Assembly: GCF_036324505.1 (NCBI RefSeq)
Contig: NC_086354.1
Coordinates: forward strand, 21,452,707 to 21,516,706
Reading direction: 5' to 3'
Length of the DNA: 64,000 nucleotides
From: Eleginops maclovinus
Taxonomy: Eukaryota; Chordata; Actinopteri; Perciformes; Eleginopidae
The first letter of the stretch is position 1, and each line of letters opens with the position of its first letter. The notes below the pieces were generated by a model. The model was not told where the DNA came from and ran no database searches. It saw only the letters and a list, made by a program, of their open reading frames with translations. The position numbers were made by a program, and so were the translations under genes. Positions 1-23,900 of the stretch are shown piece after piece.

Positions 1-351
1 ATCTGTTTTGCACACTTTAGACACAGCACAGTGTAAAATTGCTTTACAGTCAAAGAAAAAACATTAAACAAAAGGCGTAACAAAATTCCCCTTTCTATCT
101 GCAAAGTCACATGATTTATGCATTGTTTTATTTGACGTTTTGAAACCTGTAGCTCCTTTTGTTCATGGCTGTATAACTTTGAAACTATACTTTAACTGAT
201 TTTTTAAATAAATGATTGTCTATAATTACATTTTCATGCAAAACACCTGTTTATTTGTTATGAAAAGTTCGATAACTATTATGATTATTTTGTATATTTG
301 TGTACTATTATTTGATTATGTTCAGTTATTATTATTATTGTGGTTTTATGG

Positions 352-366
352 CCACCAGATGGCAGC
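352..366 (+). promoter_or_regulatory. Candidate CTCF-binding site
   Basis: The 15-mer CCACCAGATGGCAGC closely fits the vertebrate CTCF core consensus (CCASYAGRKGGCRS-like). It lies about 115 bp upstream of the PEX19 start codon. This is a motif match only; occupancy is inferred and cannot be read from sequence. Confidence 0.45.
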
Positions 367-387
367 ATATTTCAAATCCAGGCCAAA

Positions 388-403
388 TGACGTGATGACG
401 TAA
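388..403 (+). promoter_or_regulatory. PEX19 promoter: tandem CRE/UPRE-like elements
   Basis: TGACGTGA (388-395) is followed at once by TGACGTAA (396-403), two bZIP-type half-palindromic elements in tandem about 80-95 bp upstream of the PEX19 ATG. TGACGTGA fits both a CRE variant and the TGACGTGR element bound by XBP1/ATF6. The same 8-mer occurs upstream of COPA and NCSTN. Function is inferred from motif and position. Confidence 0.4.
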
Positions 404-481
404 TCGTGTCTGCGACGTTTTGTCACGACAGAGACGTCAGTTTCCAGAGACCGGTGGGTGTTTGGAGGAGAGGGTAACATC

Positions 482-3400
482 ATGGCGTCAGGAACAGGAG
501 AGCAGTCCTCTGGACACGATGCAGAATTGGACGAATTATTGGACAGTAAGGTGTTGACATTAAGTCTGCACAGAGACCGTCTCTCTACTCGCATGAGCAC
601 CGGTTATTGTGTCCTAATAATCGGCCGTGATTTGGCTCTCACCCCGGTGTCAGATCGGTTAGCTTATGCGCTCTGGGACCTCCCAGGTCTGAGTGCCAAA
701 TATCGACCAAATGACATTAGTTTACAGATATCGCTGGCCAGTCTCTGGTTTCATGTGCAAAATAATCCATCAAAGGTTTATATTGCATTTGTTTATGTGA
801 AAAGGCCCCTTATGTGGATGATGTTAGCTTACTTGGCTAGCTGTTATCCAGATACACAGAGCGGTTTCCACACACTATCTTTGCCCTTGAAGGTTTTTTT
901 TAAATCCACAGTTAATGTAGACATATTAAAATCCTCCTGATGATTTAACATGGTGGCTGAACTGATAGTCATAGCAATGTTTTTGTCTTTACTCGCCTTT
1001 GTGTACATGTGCTGAATCCCTGTGTGGCTCGGATCATGGTGTTTACTGACTGTACACATATTACTTTATTTGACAAACGTCCAATTGCTAGTTCGTTGAG
1101 TCCACTGAAAGTTATGCAATGTAATACAACAGTCCTGCAATAAACCCCACAGATTTTGATTGATTATTTTGATTGCTTGAACTTTATTTTATATTGGTGA
1201 GTATTGTGTGGCGCTGTACCAAAGCATTTATACCAATAAGGATCAACTAAATATTAGTCTAGCAAAGTGTTTTTCAAACATCACTTCAAATTACAGCCTC
1301 TAAAATGACCATACATTAGAAATAACACCTGACATTATTACCTTTTACAGATTGTAAAGTCACACATGGATTCATACTATCCAAGATTAAAAAAAACTGC
1401 TCAAAATATTTAATTAATTGGTCCAAAGAAGACACATTGCACAATACACACCTGTACTGCTGCTTCGGCTTACGCTTATAGAGAAATAATGGCTAAATGA
1501 ATACATTTGTGTTACGTTACACCTCCGAATCTCTTTTAAAGCCCATTGAGATGGTTTTAATGTTGTCCTTTTTTTCAGGTGCTTTGGATGACTTTGACAA
1601 GACCGCCGCCCCTCCAGCCCCTGAACCTGCTGCTGCTTCATCCTCAGCCAGTGGTCCAGAGAAGGTCTGTAATGCCGGTATAATGCAGACAATCAAAGCT
1701 ACAACTTTTCTTCTAACTGTATTTTCTATCCTTACTGAGTTGTGCTTCTCATGTGGTTTCTGCTCTTGTCAATCAAATGTGTATGAATTTAGAATCGTTC
1801 AACCTAAAGACTAAGGTATTTGAGAAACTATCTGTTAAAGTTAGTCTAAAGTTTGCTTTTCCTTTTTTACTAGTAAAAATAACTGTAAAGGTAAACATAT
1901 TGGCATTTGGATGTCAAGTTTCTTTTGGTTTGAAAAAAAAAGGCAGTGATAATAAAATGTTCTTTATTTGAGTCTTGCTATTTCCTTTTTCTTATTACCT
2001 AAACCGCTGTCTCCAACTGAAGTGTTTGTCTGTTTGTTATTAGACCTTCCTTTGACAGTTTCCTGGTCCTTGTTTTATTAATTGGAACCTTATTTACTTT
2101 TGCTACTGCCACATGTTTCAACCAACTGGTTGTTTGTTGTGTAACCGGCCATGTTTACAAAGTTCCACCCCCAAGAAAAGTTCACAGACTTTTGAGATGC
2201 AAAAAAGTTTGCAACTGTGTCTAGGGAACAAAAGAAACAACTTACAAGAAATGTGTAGTAAAGACAGATCATTACAGTCAATACAATTTCAAGTTGCATG
2301 TGATGGCAGGTTATTTATTACGGAAAGTATTACTATTTTCTATTCTAAAGTTGGTTGGGATTTAAGCGAGCACTCAGTGTACCCTGAGTTGCCTAGAAGT
2401 GCTTTACATGTCATCTATTTCCCTCTGCAGCCACCTATGCTCGAAGACTGCAAGCTCTTCGAGACTCTCTTTGAGGGGGACATGGCTTCCCAAGCAAAAG
2501 AGGAGTGGGAGAAGGCCATGACAGAGCTGGCCAGTGAGGAGCCAGAGTTGCTGCAGCACTTTAATAAACTGTCAGAAGCAGCCGGCAAAGTTGGTAAGGT
2601 CTACAAAATGTGGTATTTGTAGTTTTGATATGTTCCTCTGCTTACTGTTTTGTTTCTGTAGCCTAAATGTTATGTGTGTTCTCTGTTCTAGGCACTGACA
2701 CCGCCTCCCAACAAGAATTCACTTCCTGTCTTAAAGAAACCCTTCGTGGCCTGGCCAAAAATGCAGATAACCTGCAGGTGGGGGAATCAGGATCTATCAA
2801 TTGTTATTTAGACTGATTCAGGCATAGAGCAGTTTACCAACTATCAGTGTTGTTCTCTTACAGACATCCGGACTAGCAGGAGACGACCTTGTTAAGGCGC
2901 TTGAAGGCCTGGGATTGGAAGAGGGTGGAGAAGGAGGCGGTGACGACGGAAACATCCTGCCCATCATGCAGACCATCATGCAGAATCTGCTCTCTAAGGA
3001 AGTGCTTTATCCGTCTCTCAAAGAGATCACTGCTAAGGTGTGCATTTGTTTTACTAGCATTCACTATATACTCTGTAGTCCCTCTACCAAGTGTCACTAA
3101 TGAATGCCTCTCACCCTCACAGTACCCAGAATGGTTGGACGCCAACAAGCCAAGCCTCAGCCCGGAGGACTACCAGCGCTATGAGCAGCAGGCCAAAATC
3201 ATGGGTGAGATCTGTCTTCAATTCGAGAAGGAGGAGAGCGGGGCATCAGATAAAGAAGGCACGTTTGAGGGCATCATGGACCTCATGCAAAAGGTACACA
3301 CTCTGCATTTGACTGTTGAGAAGTGCTTGAATTCTGCAGATACTATACATTAAATTGCTTAACATTACAATCAATCTTTTTCTCAGTGTATGGCATAGCT

Positions 3401-4302
3401 TAATAACGGACATCTGATTTAGTTTTGTGTGAAAAGAAGTTGTTTTTTCAATAGTAAAAGTCACCACAGATATTCATGTTTTCACCTACAGCTGCAGGAC
3501 CTGGGCCAACCACCCAAAGAGCTGGCAGGTGATGCGGTAAGTTTTCCACTGCTCTGTCAACAACAAAAAACTATGTTGTGTGTATATGTATATGACCTTA
3601 ATGAATAATAGAAAATTAACTAAATACGACATAATAATACAAAAATGTTATTGACATGCGAAAGTTAAAGAGTTTAAAGACATGGAATTAAATCAGACCA
3701 AATCCTAATCTCAAATCTAATAAATAGAGTTTTTAATTTATATTTTTTACCAGGAATTTTTCCAAATATTTCCCAGTCACTTTTCCAAATCCAAAAGAAC
3801 TGTACTTCGAATCGGCATACATTTGATCTATAACAGCACCGCCAAGCAGTGTAGCTATATTAGGCTATCTTTTTAACAAAGTCTGGGGCAGTGCTCACTC
3901 CCAATCAAAACATTTAGATATTTAACAAACAAAGATACATAATTATACTGGTGCAAAACGTCCATAAAGATCCAATAGATTTGAATTACACTTAACGGTG
4001 TACATTTATATTATATTTTCGTTTAATATTCCATTGCATTATTTTATCTGTATTTCTTATTTTTATTATATTGTGTTTTGCTTCTGTAACTAAAACATTT
4101 CCCAGTTTGGGATGAATAAAGTATGTATGATTCTGATTACAGTCATAGCTACCACTTCTTGGAAAAATCTGAATGGTTTCTTGATGTACATTCTCCTCTT
4201 TCTTTTCTCGTGCAGCCTCCAGGCTTTAACTTTGACATGGAGTCCCTCAATCTCCCAGGAGTCTCTGGAGCTGGGGCGGCAGAGCAGTGCTCCATCATGT
4301 GA
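482..4302 (+). CDS. pex19: Peroxisomal biogenesis factor 19 (PEX19), complete, 8 exons
   Basis: PEX19 is the farnesylated cytosolic chaperone and import receptor for peroxisomal membrane proteins; it docks on PEX3. Exons: 482-545, 1579-1664, 2431-2593, 2692-2777, 2864-3037, 3123-3293, 3492-3536, 4216-4302. All junctions are GT-AG and in phase, giving 291 aa (human 299). Visible landmarks are the acidic N-terminal helix ELDELLDSALDDF (PEX3-binding region in the family), the LFETLFEGDM helix, the SQQEFTSCLKETL segment, and the conserved helical cargo-binding core GNILPIMQTIMQNLLSKEVLYP. The C-terminus ends in CSIM, a CaaX farnesylation box (CLIM in human). The start is the first ATG of the protein-coding frame and directly follows a GC-richer leader. 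Identity is certain; the extent of the UTRs is not. Confidence 0.97.
4100..4141 (+). repeat. Fragment of a dispersed retroposon tail in PEX19 intron 7
   Basis: The stretch reads roughly CCCAGTTTGGGATGAATAAA followed by GTATGTATGATTCTGATTAC. It resembles the 3' tail (GGGAT-AATAAAGTAT-TCTGATTCTGA) of abundant fish LINE/SINE families. Related tails lie near 12000 (inverted), 56640 and 63195. The family assignment is by resemblance only. Confidence 0.5.
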
Positions 4303-6200
4303 TCAGGTGGCGGTGCCGTCAACCAGAAGTACTTGAGCCAGAGTCACTCTGTGTGCGTCAGCGAGAGGCCGGGATCGAAGGATTGTGAAGCAAAAGGTCA
4401 GGCAGGAGTGTGACCTGACCGTCAAAACGGTTCCCTCTAAAGTGTGTGAATGCAGAAACAACAATAGGAGGAGGAGGCACCAAAACCAACAGGAACCACA
4501 CGCATAAACACACTCTCCTGTCTTAAATCACTGAACGCACAACTCAGAACATTTCACATTTCTGCATCAGTTTCCCGCAAGTCATTAACAGCATTCCTTT
4601 AAAAAGAAAATCGCACTGGCGTTGTTCATGCTGTTTTTACAATACTGTCTAACCTCATGGTAAAATCTATCAAAACACTTCACAGGTAAAAACGGTGCCT
4701 TTTGCAAAATTACTTTAAATGATTACTTTAGGTCTATCATTCACCCAATCCCTTAATAGTTTTAAAATGATGGGAATTTTTGCAAATAGTTTACATCAAC
4801 GTAGTTTTTGATACTTCATTAAACACACACCTCTGATCCAGGCTGTGGAGGATGTCCCTTGACGAGTGAAATACTTATTAACATGTTAGGAAACTGGAAC
4901 AAAAGGAGTGTACATTTGATAATTATTTATATAATTAAAAGATAACGAAAGATTAAAGCGCTTACTGTAATTCAGCCAACTAAATTTGAAGAGAGCCATT
5001 CCCCACACGTTTTAACCCCCATTCCCAGGAATTTATTTGAAGTGATGAGATGATGATTCCCCTATGCCTTTTGCTGTGACTACAGTGATCATTATAGCAG
5101 TAGAGTTACTGTACTCCCCCTTGTGATTCCCGGTATTTATAATGTGCAGAGTGATGTTTTCTCTGGTATGGGATCCTTGCTAGGAAAGATTAAACAAATG
5201 AGGGGAGTGTTTACCACCGGAAAGCGTACACTTACCCAGCACCATACGGTTAAAGTACATCATGTACTTTCAGGAAAAGAAGACAGGCTGAGTGCTTAGC
5301 ATAACCTTATGTGACGCAAGGATAAAACCATGGCTGTAATTCATTCAAATGCAATGTGGGTTAAACATCAACAGCCTGTTTACATGTTGGCTGTGCTTGG
5401 TGGGTTTGTTTAACCTCACAGCCACTTTTCACCAGCACAGAGAGAGGTCTAGAAATCACACGACCATCAGCTCATCAATAACTGTATAATAAAGGGGTGC
5501 TGTGAAAGGATTCAGCCAGCCATGCACTGAAAAGAGATCTGAAATACGTCAAACAGAGCGGCGGGGAGGCTGCTGTGGAGGTCCGTAATGGGGGGTGCAA
5601 TCTATTTAACTCTCAGGGCCGATACAAACAAGCCCCGATCACCGTTAAAAAATGCATCCTGTTATTTGACGCTGTTTTGTTTTGTACATATATGAAATAA
5701 AATAATAGTATAATGCAATATTTGTTGTCGTTGTGGATTATCATTGCAACTGTTAAGTTCTTCCACTTGATTATTTCCATGTTATGGTATTTTATGTATT
5801 TATTAGATATTATCAATTTTGCATATAAAACTATAATCAGTTTATGAAAGTAGTGATGGTATTTATGCATGGTGTTACTCTTATGTTTATTAAGTACAGG
5901 ATGTAGATACTGCACCCGGAATACCTGCTATAAACAAATACAAAAATAAAAGTAAACAAAATAAATTGTAAATTAATATGTTAAAATGAATGAATACAAA
6001 CAGGTTATTTGCAAAAAAATATATATTTATTTGATCAATATTTATTCATTTTCTAATTACCTGTACATTTATTTGAAGATCGAGACAATTAGATATTTAT
6101 TTAGTTAAATAGCAGCTTTAATCCCTCATAGTCTCGTGTGTACAGTTCCCTCATACAAACCGGTCTAAAGTCCAGACTGTAGAAATAGATTATTCTAGAT
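4303..6200 (+). other. PEX19 3' UTR and PEX19-COPA intergenic region
   Basis: No protein-coding ORF is recognisable here. AT-rich sequence holds several candidate poly(A) signals, including AATAAA at 5488-5493 and others near 5695 and 5945. Which one ends the PEX19 transcript cannot be decided from sequence. The open frame on the minus strand at 5613-5915 is low-complexity and resembles nothing known. Confidence 0.5.
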
Positions 6201-6328
6201 TAGATACAATAATAACGTCACCACAACTCCCATGTGGTCTCCTGTCAGTTCAGTTCTATGTGTTACATGTCTACCTTCCGCCGCCGTGGAGATTTCTGCG
6301 TCAAAGTCTCACTGCACAACTTTATTGT

Positions 6329-6343
6329 TCACGTCACCGGAAG
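6329..6343 (+). promoter_or_regulatory. COPA promoter: composite CRE/UPRE-ETS element
   Basis: TCACGTCA (6329-6336, reverse complement of TGACGTGA) abuts CCGGAAG (6337-6343), an ETS-type core. The composite lies about 185 bp upstream of the COPA ATG. The combination is typical of housekeeping promoters. COPI genes are known unfolded-protein-response targets, which makes the UPRE-like reading plausible but unproven. Confidence 0.4.
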
Positions 6344-6513
6344 ACAAAACGGGCTACGTGTCAGGAAAAAGGAGAATTGGCTAAATGGGCGAAGGCGATC
6401 AGACCGCCTGAGTTCACCTGTCTGTTGGAGTAATTCACTTGTTTTTATCATTAGTGTGGAGTTATACTAAACCATATAATCAACATTGAGACTTGTGTTA
6501 TCATCAAGTCGAG

Positions 6514-17252
<10,739 letters not shown>

Positions 17253-17560
17253 GAGGATATGAAGACCAGATGAGAAGAAAAACATGAACACATCCACACT
17301 TACTTCAATAATACAGTTATTAACATGACATATTAAAGTGGAGATATAAATGTTTGCTCACAGTGATGTTAAACCTCTTAAATTCTTTTAACTATCTTAT
17401 TCCCTGCATCACCTATCCTGCTAAAAGCTTGTTCTTGTAAGCGATTGTGTGCTGTGGCTTCATTAGAGCTGTAACTGTCATCTCTTTTCTGACTGCTATG
17501 TGATGAATAATTCAAAGTGAGCAGTACTGCTCCGTGTAACAGGGGCGGGGGGACAGATTA

Positions 17561-17566
17561 AATAAA
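17561..17566 (+). terminator. COPA polyadenylation signal
   Basis: AATAAA lies 309 bp after the COPA stop codon and is followed by a GT-rich stretch (GTGTATTTGTGTGCTGCG), the usual downstream element. The NCSTN start codon is only about 400 bp further on. Confidence 0.7.
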
Positions 17567-17918
17567 AATGTCTACAAATGGAAGTGTATTTGTGTGCTGC
17601 GTTTTATTTGGTATACAAGCACACCTTTCAATAAAAACATGATGACTTTATTGTCTGCATATAAAAATATATATCCGAAGTGCAAGACAGGGCTGAGTCA
17701 TAAGGGAAGTGAAAGGAGTTGACGCTCCCTAGTTGGCTATATGGTAGCCGAGTAAGGAGATACATTAATATATATGTGTTCTACCTGACGTAAAAATGTT
17801 ATATTAATATATACTTAAAATAATATTCCCGTTGCAGACTTTTAAAGCTGCCATTTTGAATGAGAGACGTATTCTTTCAACGGAACGGAACTAAAAAACA
17901 ACGGAACCCGGACGTCTT

Positions 17919-17926
17919 TCACGTCA
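17919..17926 (+). promoter_or_regulatory. NCSTN promoter: CRE/UPRE-like TCACGTCA
   Basis: TCACGTCA (reverse complement TGACGTGA) lies 41 bp upstream of the NCSTN ATG, within a short leader that also has repeated CGGAAC motifs. It is the same 8-mer as at 388 and 6329. It may be in the promoter or in the 5' UTR. Confidence 0.35.
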
Positions 17927-17959
17927 ACACCCACTGTTTCTGCTTTTCAAACCAGGAAG

Positions 17960-20900
17960 ATGGATTTGCTGTCGATCAAATGGATAGTTAATTTGCTAGT
18001 TTGTTGGTTTTTCATCGGTAAGTTATTCTCTGAAAGATCTCAATTATCCGTGACTAAGTATTCGTTGTTTATAAGTATGTGTTTGTGTGTCAGTTAGCTT
18101 CATGCACTTCTTTGTGTAGCCGGATGCTAAGCTAATCACCGTTAGCACAAGCTGTTTGGTTTAAATCTCTATTGCCGTGTGTTAATGTTAAATTTAACAA
18201 TGGGGGTTTGATGTTGGATTGGGCTATTTACAATAACTGCAAGCATAGAAGTCAAGTTCAGTTTAGTTATTCCTTGTGCAGGTATATTTGCAGATAAAAA
18301 AGACAAGGGATCCATTATGACACAATAAAACCACACAGACAACAAAACTACTCCGTCACATCTAAACACATTTAAAAAACACCCGTACAAACAATCCACT
18401 AAATGTATATATACATAGAAATGGTTTCCATCTGTGTGACGCTGATACAACTTGTTCATTTGTGCCATGGCTGCTGGAATAGAGCTGTTTTATACCGCGT
18501 TGTTCAACATTTTGGGACAACTAAATAGAAATAACTACAGACTGTTATTAATAAATATATTTGACGACTTTTCCCTCATATATTGGGTCAGCCCTCATGA
18601 CCCAGCATCAGCGTGACTGCTCGTGATCCACCGGCCGCCTAGAGGGATTAATGCTAGAACAGCCATGCCAAATTACATACAAAATATCATAGTTTAAAGT
18701 TCATTTAATTGTAAAGAAACACAGAAAGCAGCTGGCCCACAAAGGAAGATATTTCCAAGATGTTAAGGGTTCCCTCGTTAATTCGGCATACAGTTGATCC
18801 ACCAACATAGCACCAGGGGTGGGAAGTAACGAAGTACATTTACTCAAGTGCACTATTTAAGTCAAATTTGAGGTACTTGTACTTTACCTGAGTATTTCAA
18901 TGTTATCCTACTTTGTACTTCAACTTCCCCAATTCAGTGGTAAATGGTGTACTTTTACTCCACTACATTATTTAATGATATGAAATAGAAATCAGACATT
19001 AGTTCCACCTAGAGTAAATTCAGCTGCTACCCTGCAGTACAAAGCCATTAAAACTAGCTGCACCTTTACCAGCTTTGAGTACACTTTGATGATCAATAAT
19101 TATGAAACTTATCAGAGATATTATTCTGAAATGGACCAATCTGCATATAAGTACTTTTACTTGTGGCACATTAAGTATATTGATGTAATACTTAGTATTT
19201 CACTTGAGTAACATCTTGAAAGCAGGACTTTAACTTGTAACAGAGTATTCCTACACTCTGGTACTTCTACTCTTACTTAAGTACAAGATCTGAGTACTTC
19301 TTACACCTCTGACCTTTAGTATTTCAAGTCAGTATATATTTCCCTAATAATAAGAGAGTTTATATACCAATCTACCCTTGCTGATAAAGTTATGACCTTA
19401 GTTTTAATTCTCTGAACGGTTGGACACATTTATCTTTGACTGAAATTCAGTTTTTCTTTCTTTATAGTGCAGTCTTGGTAAAAACCTGTGCCCTCCTTTT
19501 GTGCAGTTTTCAAATGCTTTCTTTCCCTTGCAGGTGTCGGCTGTAATTCAGTGGAAAAGAAGATTTATGTGCATCTCAATTACACTGTCCCGTGTGTGCG
19601 ACTTCTCAATGCAACACATCAAATAGGATGCCAGTGTGAGTAAAGCAAAAGATCAAAGTGATCCTAAGTTGTGATGTTAATACAACGAAATTCACCACAA
19701 GAAGATATCCTTGTTGCTGTTGACACTTCTCAAATGTAGAGTTATGGCCTCTGAACATTTTGTAGTAAAATGCTTACTACACATCCTGCTAAAGTGTTTT
19801 CAAAGACATTTCTGTGAGGTTGCTCAAGGCAGTTTTACATCTTGAAACAAGTCAATGTTGTGGCTTTGAGAGTCAGACATTAATTTAGAAAGAAAATAAG
19901 AGGACACACAAAAAAAATACATGTTTCGTTGTAATATCTGATCGCTCTGAGAATGTACTTTTATTCTGCAAAAAGTCTCAGCAGAATCATTTTTGTTTTT
20001 GCTTTCTCAAAATGATTCACCCAAGAAAACATTTCCTGTAATGGAGAAGATTAGATCAGCTTGAAGGACATACAGCTGATGTATGTCATATCATACATGC
20101 TGATTTTGAATTTCCTGTTTCGGTTTTCAGCCAAACTGTCAGGTAATGTGGGCGTCCTTCATGTGCTTGAGTCAGAGGAAAATGTTGACTGGGTCCTGAG
20201 CACTGGGGCCAATCCTCCTTATCTGGTTATCCTGGAGTCTGCGCTGTTTACCAGGTACAGTAAACATCTCTCATCCTGCAGAAGAGGCACCTATAGGATT
20301 TTATAAGTATGGGCCAGATTAAATTTCTATTCTGGCATTGTCCGAAATGTGTTTATAGTGAACAGAATGATTATATGGATTAAAGCAGTGTTTCTCAAGC
20401 TTTTTCCAATAACATACACCCATTGGATTTTAGCCAAATACCCCCTGACAAGTGCAAAACACTTCTCGTAGGGGATAAAAGGGAGCCTAAATAAGGTAAT
20501 GTACAGTGCTGCAACATCAGTGTCTGGTTTACTGAGCAGCAGCGCATAAATGAAGATAACTTCACTTCAAATATTTTGAAATCACCACCAATTTCATGAT
20601 AAATAAAAAAAATTCCTAATGCAAAAATGCTAGGAATTTAACTGTATGTGTAATTGGTGCATTTTAAATTAACATACAAATGTCCAATTAAATTTGTCTA
20701 AACTACTAGGCACACCCTAATTTGTACAAGTAGTTATTTTTTAAATTAAAGTAGAAGCTGAAGAAATGTAATAACATTATGGCAGTTAGTAAAACGCAAT
20801 GAGTAATAAGCTGTCAAACAAGTGCACTGTACTCATAATAGAGTACATTCCACCTGTTAAACCCTGAGGAAGAAAAACACGAGCCCATGCCTGACCTGAG

Positions 20901-23900
20901 TTTGTACCTATATCGCTTACCCTGCCCCGTGCCGCCTGTCTGCCGCCAGATCCATCATGATGAAGCTGAAGAACGGCTCAAGCAGGGTGGCTGGCGTTGC
21001 TGTTATTGTGCCGAACACAAACCCGCTGGGGGGCTTCTCCCCACACACCTCCTGTCCCAACGAAAACACAGGTGAGGGAGGATTCACCTGCTCAGACAGG
21101 CTGTAGTTCAGCTTTCTGCCACATTGTAGTGTAATGTGACCTTAAAGCACTGAATTAATTTCTCATTCCTCTATAATTTGTATTTTTTGTGTAACAGACA
21201 CCATAACCTTTAGGCTGCATGTGTAAACAAAGTTACTTTTCTCAAATGGAAAATAATATCTTCCTACAAACGTGCAAAAAAAGGTCACAGTCATAAAGAT
21301 ATTTTAAAAAATCAGCAGATGAAAAGACGGTTCTGACGTGAGAAGAGTCGGTAGTTCTGGATGTGTTTTATTTATTCGTTAATTATCTTCTATTAATGGT
21401 TAAATGAAAAATACAATACGTTTATAAAAGGATCATCAGTTTTGCATATTTCCACTTTTTAACGCAGCAAATTGGCATAAAAGGTGTAAAAACTACAATA
21501 CCCATGATCCTCTGCTGCCTTTACCTTTGACATGAAGCTCACAGCTACAAACTGATACTAGTTGTAGCTTTCATTTATCTACAAAAGTCTGCTTGTACAG
21601 TACACGCTTGTTGTATTTCCCTCAGGTGTGTATTCAGAGAGCTACGATCCAGCCCTGGCACATTGTAACGTGACCATGTGGAACCCTTTTGGAAATGGCT
21701 TGTCCTATGAGGAGTTTGATTTCCCCATCTTCTCCATGAAAGACGACAACGACAGTCAGGTCATTCGGCAGGTAAAATGGCCGGAATCATTTTCATCAAA
21801 ATCTAATATTTTCTCTTTTAATCCCATTTGATGTTCTTTGCTCTTACAGTTGTTTCTTGTTGTCACTAAATGGCTCTTTCCCATAAATGTTTTGCAGAAC
21901 AGTACATTTACTTACATCTGATCTGAACTCGTGGTTTAGATAAGGTGCTGATAAAGCTGTTTCAGCAGCAGTAAGGATCATTTATTTCTAACTCCAACAT
22001 GTCGTGGCACATTATGCTGAGATTTATCCACACAGCATACCAACCTTTCCACTCTTATATGTGACATGAGCAGACAGATCATATTACAGGTTTTGAAATG
22101 GCTGAACTGCTTAGTTTTTATCTGGGCTATCAGTTTCAGCACACTGATAATGCCCCACTTTAGATCTAAACTTGCCTTGCAAAACATCATATTGTTCTTT
22201 GAAGGACTGTTTTTCTGAATCAGGAGCTATTATTATTTTTCGGGGTTTTCACTTTCCTGTAGATTGTTATCTAGGTTTTTCTGCATGTAAATGGTCAGCC
22301 TCAACACAGTGTTCTTGAAAGGCTAAGGGGCGGGACACCTCTAAGTGGTTGACCAATCACAACAGAGCCGGCCAGCTAACCAATCAGAGCAGACTGGGCT
22401 CTGGTTTCAGACAGAGGGTGAAAAGAGGTGCTGCAGCACAGGCAGTATGAGAAAAATAAAGAGCTGTTTGAACATTAAAGCATGGAGACATGTCACAGAA
22501 GAGGCACACAAATATGACCCTGGAAATTAGCATAATAGGCCCCTTTAACGAGTTTGACTTTGAACTGTTTTGAGATTTGATCCCGTCACTGTGCCCAAAC
22601 CTGCCAGTGTGCCCCTTAGCAAAAGCACCAGGCCCAACAGCATTATGTTGCAACTTGTTCTAAGGACTGCAAATTATTTGAGATTCTCTTAAATACTATA
22701 AGGTTCCTGTGGCTTCTGTATAAACAAACACACCCGCACACACAGTGGCTTCATATCCTCTTCTCTTCTCGCAGTGTTACATGGATCATAATCGCGGTTT
22801 GAATGGCGGCGCTCCTCAGTACCCGCTGTGTGCCATGCAGCTCTACTCTCACATGTCCGCCGTCACCGACACGGCCACCTGCATGAGGAGGAATGACATC
22901 AACCTTAGCGTCATCCCAGGTATTTACTCCACGTCTATTCCTGTCCCGATAACTACTTCTGTTGGATGGCATTTTGACCCAGAAATAATTGTTGTTTTTA
23001 GACCATGTTATGCCACTGATGTAGTGGTTGTATGGTAATGGTGCACCCTTTTTAAATAGCAAAGTACTTTAATGTTTAAGTATATTCCGACATCGAAATT
23101 GGAATCGGAAAAGAATGTAAATTAAAAATCCTAACACAGAAACAACAACAAGGTTTCTATTAACGAGAAATGGCTTGCGCACGTTTTCTAATAGTAGGGA
23201 AACCCTGATGTGTGTTCTGCTATATCCAAGTCAACACAAAATGATGTAGGTCATGTCCATATCATACAATAAGGCGATGACATCATTGTTGTGACAGCCC
23301 ACACAACTTTAGGAAGAAACCTTTCTAAATACACTAAATGATTCTGTTTTTAGACTAAGCCTGACCAAAGTCCACGTTGTTTCTTGTCCCCTGTCCCCCT
23401 TTTAGAGATGGTTTGTGATCCACTGGCTGACTATAATGTTTGGGCCTCCACCAAACCTCTCAACACCACAGCCAAGGGCCACAAGACCGGGGAGAGTGTG
23501 GTCGTAGCAGCAGCCAGGGTGAGTTACAGGAACATGGTTCTGGTCCTTTTCTGATGTTTCATTACAGCACAACATGTGGTAGTTATTAAGATGTGAGGTA
23601 GACATTTCTTCAGCCAATATCTGTAGTGATCTCACTCAAAAAGCCAAGTCCAAGTTAAATGATGGATGTAATGATACAGTCTGCAGTTCCAGTGCTCTGC
23701 TTCTTGTGTAAATATTATCTTTACTTTACAGTGTTGAGAACAAGAACAAAACTCGACAATGAAAGTGAGATAAGGCAGCCGGGGAGCCCGTTTAAAGCGA
23801 AAATCAGATAATATTCTGCAAGGATTTTCTCTGTTGCACATCATTGAGTGAGTTAGTGTTACGACTGTTGGTCACAGTAAACAAGGAATAACATTTCTCA

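Noticed and set aside
5613..5915. 100-codon minus-strand ORF between PEX19 and COPA
   Set aside because: AT-rich, low-complexity translation without homology that I recognise; no exon signals.
18806..19319. Target-site duplication flanking the hAT-like MITE
   Set aside because: The 8-mers on either side (CATAGCAC and ACCTTTAG) do not match, so the boundaries or the duplication are not supported.
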